A stretch of DNA of 64,000 nucleotides from Skermanella mucosa (GCF_016765655.2 NZ_CP086109.1:243912-307911), one strand, 5' to 3'; shown: positions 26,054 through 34,947, counted from the first letter of the stretch. Translations and numbers: made by a program. The notes: generated by a model from the letters alone, not told the origin.

Positions 26054-26749
26054 ATGCAGGCCAAGGACATCATGACCTCGCCCGTGATCACGGTCGGTCC
26101 CGACATGCCGGTCGCCGAGATAGCGGCCCTGCTGCTGGAAAGGCGGATCAGCGGCGTGCCGGTGGTCGACGCCGACCGGCGGCTCGTCGGCATCGTGAGC
26201 GAGGGCGACCTGCTGCGCCGCGTCGAGACGAACACGGAGCGGCACCATTCCCGCTGGCTGGAGGTCCTGATCGACCGCAGCGGCCAGGCCGCCGAATTCG
26301 TCAAGAGCCACGGCCTCCACGCCCATGACGTGATGAGCCGGAAACTGGTGACGGCCGCCCCGGAAACCGACCTGGGCGAGATCGCCGAACTGATGGAACG
26401 CCACCGCGTCAAGCGCGTGCCGGTGGTGGAGGACGGGGTGCCGGTCGGCATCGTCAGCCGGGCCAACCTGCTGCACGGGCTGGTCGCCTACAAGCGATCG
26501 TCGGCGGGCATCGCCGCCGTCAGCGATCCGGAGATCCGCACGGCGCTGGCGGACCTGCTGCGCGGCGAATCCTGGGCCCGCCTGCGCCACGTCAATATCG
26601 TCGTGACCGAGGGGGTGGTCCACCTCTGGGGCATGGTGGACAGCGAGGACCAGCGCCGCGCCCTGACCGTGGCCGCCGAGTCCGTGACCGGCGTCAAGTC
26701 GGTGGAGGACCACCTGAACCTCAACTGGTTCACCAACCAGTCCGGGTGA
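26054..26749 (+). CDS. CBS-domain pair with C-terminal BON domain
   Basis: Protein of 231 residues. CBS1 begins AKDIMTSPVITVGPDMPV and includes GVPVVDADRRLVGIVSEGDLLRR; CBS2 has AHDVMSRKLVTAAPETDLGEI and RVPVVEDGVPVGIVSRANLL. A BON domain follows (NIVVTEGVVHLWGMVDSEDQRRAL ... GVKSVEDHL). CBS pairs bind adenyl nucleotides; BON domains bind phospholipid. Such proteins are common stress or energy-sensing modules without a known reaction. GGAGGAATTCC precedes ATG 26054. A 14-bp hairpin follows at 26765-26800. Confidence 0.88.
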   Translation: MQAKDIMTSPVITVGPDMPVAEIAALLLERRISGVPVVDADRRLVGIVSEGDLLRRVETNTERHHSRWLEVLIDRSGQAAEFVKSHGLHAHDVMSRKLVTAAPETDLGEIAELMERHRVKRVPVVEDGVPVGIVSRANLLHGLVAYKRSSAGIAAVSDPEIRTALADLLRGESWARLRHVNIVVTEGVVHLWGMVDSEDQRRALTVAAESVTGVKSVEDHLNLNWFTNQSG

Positions 26750-26764
26750 TCCGGCGCGGGCAGC

Positions 26765-26800
26765 GCCTTCTCCGAGCGCTGCCCCGCGCTCGGAGAAGGC
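26765..26800. terminator. 14-bp hairpin after the CBS-BON gene
   Basis: GCCTTCTCCGAGCG pairs perfectly with CGCTCGGAGAAGGC around an 8-base loop, 16 bp after the stop codon. There is no T tract on either strand, so it could be a Rho-assisted or stabilising structure. Confidence 0.5.
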
Positions 26801-26827
26801 GGCGGAACCACGGCATCGGCGGAACGG

Positions 26828-26965
26828 TCATGATGTGCTGAAGGGATTGGCGATGCGCAGCCGTCCGTCGATGACCATGCCGTCCTGCATGTCTTCCGAC
26901 CAGAGTATCCCGCATCCACCGCGGAGGCGCTCTGGTGCATGGAGGCTGACGAGCACGGATTTCTC
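26828..26965 (-). pseudogene. PIN-domain (VapC-like) toxin, C-terminal fragment
   Basis: On the minus strand this reads ...RGGCGILWSEDMQDGM then DGRLRIANPF and a stop at 26828-26830. That ending (LWSEDMQxG, IDGxLxIxNPF) is the usual C-terminus of stand-alone PIN-domain ribonuclease toxins, containing the last acidic metal ligands. The 5' part is missing; an IS5-type transposase remnant begins just beyond 26981, so the toxin was probably cut by that insertion. The precise junction is unclear. Confidence 0.5.
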
Positions 26966-26981
26966 CCTGGTTCGGTGATCT

Positions 26982-27806
26982 TCAAGCGGCACGGGCGGAG
27001 TCCGGGCGTCCGAGGTCGAGCAATCGGTTGAGGACGGTGACGGCGATCCGGGTTTCGACCTCCTGGACCGGGCGGGTGTGCGAGCGCAGGGTGTCGCCGA
27101 TGATGCGCTTGTATCGGCTCATCGTCCCCTCCGCCCCGGCCCTCGCATTGTAGCCGGACGTTCGCTGCCACCCCATCCGGCCCTGTTCGGCAATGGCCTG
27201 GATGCGGTGGTCGCGCTGGGTCGGGTCGGTTTCGGCCGAGGCGCTGAGCACGGCCGTGGCGCGCGGCGGGACGATAACCGCGGCTTCCGCGGAGTGCCCG
27301 GCCACAGCATCGTAGACCCGATCCTGATCGTAGGCGCCGTCGGCAATGACGGCGCCGAGCGGCTCGTCGACCTGGTCAAGCAAGGGGCCGAGTTCGGCGG
27401 CATCGTCGACCTCCTTGCTGGTCAGGCTCGAGGCGCCGATCGTGCCGGTCTTGGCATCAACAGCGAGATGCAGCTTACGCCAAGCCTGGCGGCGCTGGGT
27501 GCCATGCTTCTCGACCAGCCACTCGCCCGGTCCGCTCAGCTTCACCCCGGTGCTGTCGACTAGCAGGTGGACTGGTCCGCGCGCCGGCCAAGCTTGAGGT
27601 GCCATCGTCAGAGTTCTGGATCGTCGGGTCAAGGTCGAATGGTCCGGCACTGGCAAATCCAGCCCCATCAGCTCGAGCAGGGAGCCGACCAGCCCTTCGG
27701 TCTGGCGTAGCGGCTGGTGGAAAACCGTCCTGAGGATCAGCGCTGTCTCGACCGCGAGATCCGAGTAGCGCGCCTGACTTTTCGGACAGGTAGTCCAGAG
27801 CTTCAC
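26982..27806 (-). pseudogene. IS5-family transposase, N-terminally truncated
   Basis: DDE transposase remnant of about 274 residues. Visible catalytic region: VHLLVDSTGVKL (first Asp), AVIADGAYDQDRVY (second Asp), and the C-terminal GYNARAGAEGTMSRYKRIIG with the Glu. The normal first 60 or so residues, upstream of the ARYSDLAVETALILRTVFHQPLRQTEG segment, are absent, and a stop codon lies a few codons before the GTG at 27806. No inverted-repeat pair was found around it. Hence it is most likely a 5'-deleted, inactive copy. Confidence 0.7.
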
Positions 27807-27897
27807 CTGATCAACTTCGGACCGCAGACCGCAAGCCCGTGCTATTTAAGCTAAATCTGCTCAGCACTCGCTCCATCGTGACTGCCGCGGTCTTATC

Positions 27898-27954
27898 CTC
27901 AAGCACACTGCCCTACGGCGCGCACCCAACCCTGCAGTTGCTCCACCATACTGA
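27898..27954. repeat. Upstream element shared by the two HAF genes, copy 1
   Basis: CTCAAGCACACTGCCCTACGGCG begins here and CCATACTGA begins 48 bp later. The same two blocks, with three base changes in the first, occur at the same 48-bp spacing at 31968-32024 ahead of the second HAF gene. The shared upstream region shows that duplication included the promoter region. Confidence 0.6.
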
Positions 27955-28953
27955 GCTGCACATTTCCGATTTTTACATCATAAGTCCGTAAAAATGGCCG
28001 CATACCTGCACGGAGGCAGTTCATGCACCTGGGTCACCTATTCCTTCTAGGCTCCACCATTCTCGCTCCCGGTACAGCCCTCGCCGTCCCGGCCTACACT
28101 GTCACCGACCTCGGTACCCTCGGTGGGGTTTTCAGCGGGGGCGGCGGCATCAACGCCAACGGCCAAGTGACGGGATCCAGCAGCACCGCGGCTGGCGACA
28201 TCCACGCGTTCCTGTGGGATCCGGCGGCTGGCATGCGGGATCTCGGTACCCTCGGTGGGGTTTTCAGCGGGGGCGGCGGCATTAACGCCAGCGGCCAAGT
28301 GGCGGGAACCAGCGAAACCGCGGACGGGCTCGTCAGTCCATTCCTGTGGGACCCGGCGACCGGCATGCGGGACATCGGCGGAGGCTTCCCCGGCGGCAGC
28401 GGCGCCGATATCAACGCCCGCGGCCAGGTTTCGGGATACGTCGCGAACGGTGGCACCCATGGGTTTCGGTGGGACCCGGTGAGCGGTCTGCAGGAACTCG
28501 GCAGCCTTACCGGGGGCGACACAGGCTTCTCCACCGCCGGCACCGGCATCAACGACCGCGGACAGGTGACAGGTGACAGCGAAACTACGGATGGCGTCAA
28601 TCGCGCATTCTTATGGGATCCGGTGACAGGGATGCAGGACCTCGGCACCCTCGGGGGAGGGGGCAGCGCCGGCATCGACATCAACGATAGCGGCCAAGTG
28701 ACCGGGGCCAGCGACACCACGATCGGTTTTACTCACGCGTTCCTGTGGGCTCCAGCGATTGGCATGCAGGATCTCGGCACGCTGGGAGGAACCTTCAGCG
28801 TCGGTAATGGCATCAACGGCGGCGGCCACATAACGGGAACCAGCACCACCACGGACGGTGACGAAGCTGCATTCCTGTGGAACGGCGCTGGTCTGCTCGA
28901 CCTCAACGACCTGATTCCCGCGGGATCGGGTTGGACGCTCCTGAACGGAAACG

Positions 28954-30352
28954 GAGCTATAGCGGAATTTGGGTGACGAGGTGTTCAGGCGGCGCTGTGT
29001 GATGTCGGCACGCTGACCTCGATGCCGTCGCGGAATTTGACGCCTTGGATGATCTTGGGCAACTGGTTTTCGCCCTGAAGTCGCCGCCAAGTTCTGGATG
29101 CTGCCGAGATCAGCTTGAAGACCATGAGCTTGGCAGTGTCCTGGGAAAGCGCCCCCTTGGTGCGGACCGTCCGGTGCCGGACTGTGGCGAAGACGCTTTC
29201 TATAGGGTTTGTGGTCCGCACGTGATCCCAATGCTCGGCCGGGAAGCTGTAGAAGGCCAGCAGGGCATCACGATCTTTGGTCAGGCATTCGACGGCACCG
29301 GAGTACTTGGCGCCGTACTTCTTCTCGAAGGTATCAAGGGCATGCTCCGCCGCCTTGAGGTCGGGCGCCATCCAGATCTCCCGCAGGTCCTGCTTGACCG
29401 CGGGCTGGAGCGATTTCGCCACCTTGTTGAGAACATTAGAACTTTTATGAAACCAGCAGCGCTGATGACGCGTGCCGGGGAAGACCTCGTCGAGCGCCTT
29501 CCAGAAGCCCAAAGCACCATCGGCGACCGCCAGTTCCGGGGCGATTCCCAGCCCGCGGGCCTTCAGGTCGATCAGCAGTTCGCGCCAGCTCTGGGCGCTT
29601 TCGCGGACGCCGACCTGGAAGCCGAGCAGTTCCTTTTTACCCTCCGGCGTGGCGCCGATCATCACCAGCATGCACTCGGCGGCAGGCTCCATGCGGGCCT
29701 GGAGGTAGACGCCGTCGGCCCAGACATAGACGTAGCGCCGGGCCGACAGGTCCCGCCGCTGCCAGCGCGCGTAGTCGTCCGCCCAGCTCTCCTTCAGCCG
29801 CGCGATGACCGCCGGTGACAGGTTGGGCGCGTCCTTGCCGAGCAGAACGCTCAGCGCCTCCTGGAAATCACCGGCTGAAACGCCGCGCAGATACAGGATT
29901 GGCAGCAGGGCGTCGAGACTGGTCGTCCGGCGCGCCCAGCGCGGCAGCAAGGCTGAGCTGAACCGGATGCGCTCGGCTGCCGGACCGGGAGCGCGATCAC
30001 GGACCTTGATCCGCTGGACCTCGACCGGCCCAATCCCGGTCTGGATCATGCGCTCCGGTCCATGGCCATGCCGGACCAACCGGTCCCGGCCGTCGGCCAG
30101 CTTCAGGTCTTTGCTGGCAGCCAGGAAAGCCGCCACCTCGGCTTCGATGGCCTGCTCCAACAACTGGCGGGCTCCCGATCGGAGAAGGGCCGTCAGGGGA
30201 TCATCGATCTCTTCGGGCTGGCGAAGCCGGACAATGCTGGTATCTTCGTTCATGGCGTAGCGCTCCCTCGTGGAGGTTCTGGCAGGCGTCAAGCACCTAC
30301 CTCGTTACGCCACCTTCCTCACCTCGTCATCACCCAGTTTCCCCCATAGCTC
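28954..30352. mobile_element. IS256-family element 1
   Basis: Length 1399 bp. Terminal repeats begin GAGCTATAGCGGAATTTGGG on the left and, on the opposite strand, GAGCTATGGGGGAAACTGGG on the right (19 of the first 23 bases equal). A perfect 9-bp target duplication ACGGAAACG lies outside (28945-28953 and 30353-30361). It sits inside the HAF gene and encodes one transposase on the minus strand. The perfect duplication indicates a simple insertion. Confidence 0.9.
28985..30253 (-). CDS. IS256-family transposase (element 1)
   Basis: Mutator-type DDE transposase of 422 residues. Acidic positions are in YVYVWADGVYLQARM (first Asp) and ELAVADGALGFWKALDEVFPGTRHQRCWFHKSSNVL (second Asp plus the family C/H signature CWFHK); the C-terminal TNPIESVFATVRHRT contains the Glu. 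ATG 30253 has GGGAG upstream; the frame opens earlier at 30292. It is full-length without frameshifts, so the element may be active. Confidence 0.9.
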   Translation of the reverse strand: MNEDTSIVRLRQPEEIDDPLTALLRSGARQLLEQAIEAEVAAFLAASKDLKLADGRDRLVRHGHGPERMIQTGIGPVEVQRIKVRDRAPGPAAERIRFSSALLPRWARRTTSLDALLPILYLRGVSAGDFQEALSVLLGKDAPNLSPAVIARLKESWADDYARWQRRDLSARRYVYVWADGVYLQARMEPAAECMLVMIGATPEGKKELLGFQVGVRESAQSWRELLIDLKARGLGIAPELAVADGALGFWKALDEVFPGTRHQRCWFHKSSNVLNKVAKSLQPAVKQDLREIWMAPDLKAAEHALDTFEKKYGAKYSGAVECLTKDRDALLAFYSFPAEHWDHVRTTNPIESVFATVRHRTVRTKGALSQDTAKLMVFKLISAASRTWRRLQGENQLPKIIQGVKFRDGIEVSVPTSHSAA

Positions 30353-30398
30353 ACGGAAACGGGATCAACGACGCCGGGCAGATCACTGGGACCGCATC

Positions 30399-31721
30399 GG
30401 GGACTATCGGGAATTTCGTGCTTGGCGGGGTTATCCTGAAACAGAAGGAGACCCTGAATGGCCCGACGCAAAGATCCTGTTATCCCTGACGCGATCCTTG
30501 ACCAGCTGCTGGCTGGAGCCGATGCGAAGACGGCATTCGACCAGAACGGCCTGCTCGACCAGCTGAAGAAGGCGCTGACGGAGCGGGCGCTGAAGGCGGA
30601 GCTGGATCATCATCTGGCTGGAGATGAGAGCGGCAACCGTCGCAACGGTTACGGCCACAAGACGGTGCTGACCGATGGCGGCTCGATGGGTCTGTCCATT
30701 CCCCGCGATCGGTCGGGGACGTTCGATCCGGCGCTGATCGGCAAATACCAGCGGCGCTTCCCCGGCTTCGACGAGAAGATCATCTCAATGTACGCACGCG
30801 GCATGTCAACCCGGGAGATCACGGGACACCTGCGGGAGCTCTATGGCATCGAGGTGTCGGCCGACCTGATCTCCACGGTGACGGACGCCGTGATCGAGGA
30901 GGTGACGGCCTGGCAGAACCGGCCGCTGGAGGCGATCTACCCCCTGGTGTTCCTGGATGCCATCCGGGTCAAGATCCGCGACGAAGGTCTGGTCCGCAAC
31001 AAGGCCATCCATGTCGCCATCGGCGTGCGGGCCGACGGCGCCAAGGAGGTGCTGGGCCTGTGGATCGAACAGAACGAGGGCGCCAAGTTCTGGCTGCGCG
31101 TCCTGAACGAGTTGAAGAACCGGGGTGTGGAGGACATCCTGCTGGCCGTCGTCGATGGGCTGAAAGGCTTTCCCGAGGCGATCGCGGCTGCCTATCCGGA
31201 GACGATTGTTCAGACTTGCGTCGTTCATCTGCTGCGCCACAGCATGGAGTTCGCGTCCTGGAAGGACCGCAAGGCCATCGCCGCCGCCCTGAAGACGGTC
31301 TACGACGCTGTCGACGACAAGGCCGCCGAGATGGCTCTGAGCGCCTTTGAGACCGGGCCTTGGGGCGAAAAATACGCGGCCATCGGCAAGGCTTGGCGGC
31401 GGGCGTGGCCGGAGGTCATCCCCTTCTTTGCCTTCCCGCGCGAGGTCCGGCGCATCCTTTACACGACCAATGCCATTGAAGCGTTGAACTCAAAGCTGCG
31501 CCGGGCGGTCCGGGCCAGGGGGCATTTCCCCAATGACGAGGCCGCGCTGAAGCTCCTGTTTCTCGTCTTGAACCGCGCGGAGAAAGACTGGAAGATGCCG
31601 CCCCGGGAATGGACGGCCGCCAAAGCCCAGATGGCTGTCATCTTCGGCGACCGGTTCGCAAAGGCGATGACCGCCTGATACTGAACCCGCCCCGCCAAGC
31701 ACGGAATTCCCGACAGTCCCC
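30399..31721. mobile_element. IS256-family element 2
   Basis: Length about 1323 bp. Inverted repeats are nearly perfect: GGGGACTATCGGGAATTTCG on the left and GGGGACTGTCGGGAATTCCG on the right strand, 30 of 32 equal. Flanks read CCGCATC on the left and CGGCATC on the right, an imperfect target duplication that differs by one base from the paralogue sequence. It lies only 37 bp from the target duplication of element 1, in the same broken HAF gene, and is unrelated to element 1 in its ends. Confidence 0.88.
30458..31678 (+). CDS. IS256-family transposase (element 2)
   Basis: Mutator-type transposase of 406 residues, only distantly like that of element 1. Key positions: PLVFLDAIRVKIRDEG (first Asp), ILLAVVDGLKGFPEAIAAAYPETIVQTCVVHLLRHS (second Asp and the CVVHLLR signature), and TTNAIEALNSKLRRAVRARG (Glu). 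The N-terminus has KKALTERALKAELDHHLAG and GNRRNGYGHKTV, the family's DNA-binding start. ATG 30458 follows GAAGGAGACCCTGA. Intact, so potentially active. Confidence 0.93.
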   Translation: MARRKDPVIPDAILDQLLAGADAKTAFDQNGLLDQLKKALTERALKAELDHHLAGDESGNRRNGYGHKTVLTDGGSMGLSIPRDRSGTFDPALIGKYQRRFPGFDEKIISMYARGMSTREITGHLRELYGIEVSADLISTVTDAVIEEVTAWQNRPLEAIYPLVFLDAIRVKIRDEGLVRNKAIHVAIGVRADGAKEVLGLWIEQNEGAKFWLRVLNELKNRGVEDILLAVVDGLKGFPEAIAAAYPETIVQTCVVHLLRHSMEFASWKDRKAIAAALKTVYDAVDDKAAEMALSAFETGPWGEKYAAIGKAWRRAWPEVIPFFAFPREVRRILYTTNAIEALNSKLRRAVRARGHFPNDEAALKLLFLVLNRAEKDWKMPPREWTAAKAQMAVIFGDRFAKAMTA

Positions 31722-31967
31722 CGGCATCGACCCCGGCGGGCAAACCAACGCCTTCCTGCTCACGCCGGTCACGGTCGCGGAGGTCCCGGAACCGGGAACG
31801 CTGGCACTGATCGCCGTCGGGGGCATTGGGCTGGGCTTGGTACGGCATCGCAGGCGCCAATTACGATGAACACACAATCCAAAGGTGACGATGCCCGTCC
31901 GAAGCGCACCGTTTTCGGACAGGGCTGATCTGCACAAGACCTTCCTTTGACGCGGCCACTGCCCATA

Positions 31968-32024
31968 CTCAAGCACAGTGCCCTACAGCGTGTGTCCGGA
32001 GGTGCACTGGGTTCGCCATACTGA
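31968..32024. repeat. Upstream element shared by the two HAF genes, copy 2
   Basis: CTCAAGCACAGTGCCCTACAGCG, then CCATACTGA 48 bp later, repeating 27898-27954. It stands 31 bp before the intact HAF gene start. Confidence 0.6.
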
Positions 32025-32055
32025 TCGCCAGGCCAGACACCTCCGGAGACAAACC

Positions 32056-33183
32056 ATGCGGAGACATCACCTGCTCCTCCTGGGCATTCTTACCCTCACT
32101 CCCAGTAAAGTGCTCGCCGTCCCAACCTACACCATCACAGACCTCGGCACGCTCCCCGGCGGTGACTTCAGCATCGGTTCCGGCATCAACGCCCGCGGCC
32201 AGGTGACAGGGAGGAGCAACATCGCGGGCTCCATTCCCCATGCATTCCTATGGGACCCGGTGGCCGGCATGCGGGACCTCCTTCCCGTCGACGAGCCTGC
32301 CAGCCCCAGCAGCGCCAGTGTCGGCAACGGGATCAACGACAATGGCCAAGTGACGGGGTGGGCTGGCGACCTCGGTGTCGAGCATGCGTTCCTGTGGGAC
32401 CCGGTGGCCGGTATACGGGACCTCGGAACCCTCAGCGGCGAAGCCGCCAGTTACGGCAACGGCATTAATGATAGCGGCCAAGTGACGGGAACCAGTCCCA
32501 TCGTCGCAGGGCCCTTCTCCTTCAACTCTCGTGCATTCCTATGGGACTCGGCGACCGGCATGCAGGACCTCGGCACTCTGGGCGGGGTTGAAAGTCGTGG
32601 CAACAGCATCAATGACAACGGCCAAGTGACGGGAAGCAGCGAAATCGAGTTTATAGGTCCCACGCATGCGTTCCTTTGGGACCCAACAACCGGTATGCGG
32701 GACCTTGGAACCCTTCCTGGTGAAGGCAACAGCGAGGGTAATGGCATCAACGACAGCAGCCAAGTGACGGGAACCAGCGGAGGGCATGCGTTCCTGTGGG
32801 ACCCGGTCACCGACATGCAAGACCTTGGCACACTGGGAGGAACCTTCAGCGTCGGCAACGGCATCAACGACAGCGGCCAGGTGACGGGACAGAGCACCAC
32901 CGCAGACGGCGCCGACCGTGCGTTCGTGTGGGATGGCACGGGCTTGTTCAACCTGAACGACCTGATCCCTCCGGGGTCGGGATGGACTCTCCAGGGTGGA
33001 AACGGGATCAACGACGCCGGGCAGATCACTGGGACCGGCATCGACCCCGGCGGGCAAACCAACGCCTTCCTGCTCACGCCGGTCACGGTTGCGGAGGTCC
33101 CGGAACCGGGAACGCTGGCACTGATCGCCGTCGGGGGCATTGGGCTGGGCTTGGTGCGGCATCGCAGGCGTCAAAACGCCTAA
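32056..33183 (+). CDS. HAF-repeat PEP-CTERM protein (intact copy)
   Basis: Secreted protein of 375 residues. After the signal peptide (RRHHLLLLGILTLTPSKVLA) come six HAF repeats, each close to HAFLWDPVAGMRDLGTL followed by GNGINDxGQVTG, as in extracellular beta-rich HAF-family proteins. The C-terminus is VPEPGTLALIAVGGIGLGLV plus RHRRRQNA, an exosortase sorting signal, so the repeats are probably displayed on the cell surface or released into polysaccharide. It is the intact partner of the broken gene at 28023. ATG 32056 follows CCGGAGACAAACC. An IS1182-type end lies directly after the stop. Confidence 0.87.
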   Translation: MRRHHLLLLGILTLTPSKVLAVPTYTITDLGTLPGGDFSIGSGINARGQVTGRSNIAGSIPHAFLWDPVAGMRDLLPVDEPASPSSASVGNGINDNGQVTGWAGDLGVEHAFLWDPVAGIRDLGTLSGEAASYGNGINDSGQVTGTSPIVAGPFSFNSRAFLWDSATGMQDLGTLGGVESRGNSINDNGQVTGSSEIEFIGPTHAFLWDPTTGMRDLGTLPGEGNSEGNGINDSSQVTGTSGGHAFLWDPVTDMQDLGTLGGTFSVGNGINDSGQVTGQSTTADGADRAFVWDGTGLFNLNDLIPPGSGWTLQGGNGINDAGQITGTGIDPGGQTNAFLLTPVTVAEVPEPGTLALIAVGGIGLGLVRHRRRQNA

Positions 33184-33200
33184 CAGGCTGCGGAAAATCG
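33184..33200 (+). repeat. Solitary IS1182-type end
   Basis: CAGGCTGCGGAAAATCG begins right after the HAF stop codon. The same sequence with one change (CAGGCTGTGGAAAATCG) is at 34164-34180, next to an IS1182-type transposase remnant, in the same orientation. It looks like a leftover terminus. The 190 bp that follow are AT-rich and hold no gene. Confidence 0.45.
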
Positions 33201-33389
33201 CGCACTTTCAGGTAAGGCGTGCATTATAGTTAACGCGGTGAGCCCAGCTGGGAGGGAATAACACCAGTTCCGCTTGAACACTTCATACTTTTCTACTACT
33301 GAAACATTGGTGATCAACGAAATGCGTTAGGAGTGTTCAGGCGAAAATGGTATGATGCGAAGGGCGGACAAGAATTCGGCTTGATCAAC

Positions 33390-34088
33390 TTATGTTGGAC
33401 GACGGCCCTCCACGTAAAGGCTTTCAAACCTCCGCGCTTCTTGGTCAATCAGTAAATATTCTATCCTTCCAGCACCGAAATTCTGCCTCTCGACCTCCAC
33501 AAATCCAGCTTCTCTAAGCAGCAATGCAAGTGTTTCGAAATCATAGCAGAATTGATGCTCTCGGCCTTGACGAAATACCTCATTGACTACCTCCATGGGC
33601 GTCCTGAACCTGCCGCCACGCCTTTCAAGCATCCATTTCCGATCCTCAAAGTAGCGGCGAAGGTAAAGTTCTCCATCCGGAACAGATATCCTGATCGTTC
33701 CGCCAGGCCTCAAGGATCTCAAACACTCCCTAAGAAAGGTGTGAGCGTCCGCAGGTTCTAAGTGTTCGAAAAAATGCTCGGCGTATATGCCCTCAAACCG
33801 TTTATCTTCGAACGGCAATGACCGTGTAAGATCCCATACCACATCCACTCGCGGAGCCGGAAAACCATCGATGTTGAACCACTCTTCACTATCTCGTCTT
33901 GTTAGACCACACGCGACGTTCAGGTAACGAGCATTCGGTTTCAATTTTTTCGCTTTATCTCGAATATTATTAAATGCCCTATTGGCAATAAAATGAAGAT
34001 CTACATTCAGCCAGTAGATTGTTCGTTCACTCAAAAATGATTTTGCGAATCTAGTGCGAAAAGCGCGTGCGACAGCTTTCTGGATCAT
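33390..34088 (-). CDS. SAM-dependent methyltransferase, class I, low GC
   Basis: Methyltransferase of 232 residues. Motif I is YLNVACGLTRRDSEEWFNID, where the usual GxGxG is reduced; PFEDKRFEGIYAEHFFEHLEPADAHTFLRECLRSLRPGGTIRISVPD covers the later class I motifs as in Methyltransf_11-type proteins often found in polysaccharide clusters. ATG 34088 has AAGGAA eight bases upstream; the frame opens earlier. Base composition is visibly more AT-rich than the rest and codon choice differs (many AAA, ATT, TTT), so the gene was probably acquired recently. IS1182-like ends lie on both sides. Substrate unknown. Confidence 0.75.
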   Translation of the reverse strand: MIQKAVARAFRTRFAKSFLSERTIYWLNVDLHFIANRAFNNIRDKAKKLKPNARYLNVACGLTRRDSEEWFNIDGFPAPRVDVVWDLTRSLPFEDKRFEGIYAEHFFEHLEPADAHTFLRECLRSLRPGGTIRISVPDGELYLRRYFEDRKWMLERRGGRFRTPMEVVNEVFRQGREHQFCYDFETLALLLREAGFVEVERQNFGAGRIEYLLIDQEARRFESLYVEGRRPT

Positions 34089-34163
34089 GAATGGTTCCTT
34101 ATCGAAAGGCTTCACTAGGCATGGTCTGGACACTATGCATGTTCTTATCGACTGCACACCCAG

Positions 34164-34180
34164 CAGGCTGTGGAAAATCG
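34164..34180 (+). repeat. IS1182-type terminus next to the transposase remnant
   Basis: CAGGCTGTGGAAAATCG, matching 33184-33200 in 16 of 17 bases. It is 41 bp beyond the end of the transposase remnant (34221) and is most likely its own terminus. The opposite terminus beyond 34950 was not recognisable. Confidence 0.45.
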
Positions 34181-34220
34181 GGGGTAGTCCGCAGAATCGT
34201 TCAGAGGCTGTTTGTAGACG

Positions 34221-34947
34221 TCAGGTGCTGATTTGCTGGGTGACAAGGCGCACGGCGCCGTCGGCGACCCGGTACTGGTGGACCCAGGCCTGGCGCAACG
34301 TCTCGACCGCCGGCAGGGCGCGCAGCCCGGCCGGGGCCGACGGGTCGAACACGGCGGCCAGCACGGCGTAACCGTCGGCGCCGATCCGGTCGGCCAGGGC
34401 GGCGCGCTCGGCGTCGCCCTTGGGCAGCCGGTACTGCTCGACCCGCGGGCCGTAGAGCTCGAACCAGTCAGGGCCAACCACGCCGAGCAGCCACGCGGGA
34501 GCCGCCCCGGCCACGGCGCTGCCGGCCGCGCGCCTTGACCAGGCCGGCCCCGCGCAGGCGCTCCAGCACGGCTTCGAGCAGCTTCTGCTCCAGGCCGCCC
34601 TCGACCAGCCGGGCGCGGAACTCGCAGAGCACCGAGGCGTCCAGGCCGGGGTCGGCCAGGCCCAGGCCGAGAAGGTACTTCCAGTCGATGCGCGCGCGGG
34701 CCGCCTCGGCGGCCTGACGGTCCGACAGCCCCTCGGCGAACTGCAGGACCGTCATCAGGGCGAGCCGTCAGGGGCACGCCGCCGGCTGGCCGCGCTCGGG
34801 AAACAGCGGCTCGAACAGCGCGTCCTTGAACAGCGGGCCGAGCCCGTCGCGCAGGCGCAGGTAGACGTTGCCCTTGGGAAAAGCCGCCTGGGCCACCCGC
34901 CGGGTGTCCTCGGGAACGGTTGCGGGATCCTGGGGCCGAAGCGACAT
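34221..34947 (-). pseudogene. IS1182-family transposase, frameshifted and internally deleted
   Basis: Pieces of one transposase are spread over different frames. The N-terminus (34947 down to about 34768) reads SLRPQDPATVPEDTRRVAQ and PKGNVYLRLRDGLGPLF. A second piece (34755 to about 34510) reads MTVLQFAEGLSDRQAAEAARARIDWKYLLGL and RGAGLVKARG. A third (34514-34221) reads PDWFELYGPRVEQYRLPKGDAERAALADRIGADG. The order is as in IS1182-family proteins, but the catalytic middle and C-terminus are missing. The GGGAGGG before ATG 34947 marks the original start. Confidence 0.7.

Larger units (their letters stand above)
28023..31869 (+). pseudogene. HAF-repeat PEP-CTERM protein gene broken by two insertion sequences
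   Basis: The gene starts at ATG 28023 (GGAGG eight bases upstream) with a signal peptide and six HAF-type repeats (HAFLWDPxxGMxDLGTLGG). Reading continues to 28953, where an IS256-family element interrupts it; 30353-30398 holds the next codons, GINDAGQITGT; a second IS256-family element follows; 31722-31869 holds the end, with PEP-CTERM signal VPEPGTLALIAVGGIGLGL and tail RHRRRQLR. Removing both elements and one copy of each target duplication restores the order seen in the intact paralogue at 32056. As it stands, translation stops at 28976 without the sorting signal, so a secreted but unanchored product is possible. Confidence 0.85.

Noticed and set aside
27995..28010. GG-N10-GC match (TGGCCGCATACCTGCA) before the first HAF gene
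   Set aside because: Its -12 element lies directly at the ribosome-binding site, so transcription would start too late to include it; probably chance.
28080..28980. Regular DNA repetition that might suggest a CRISPR or satellite array
   Set aside because: The repeats are protein-coding HAF units with codon-level variation, in frame with a signal peptide and sorting signal.
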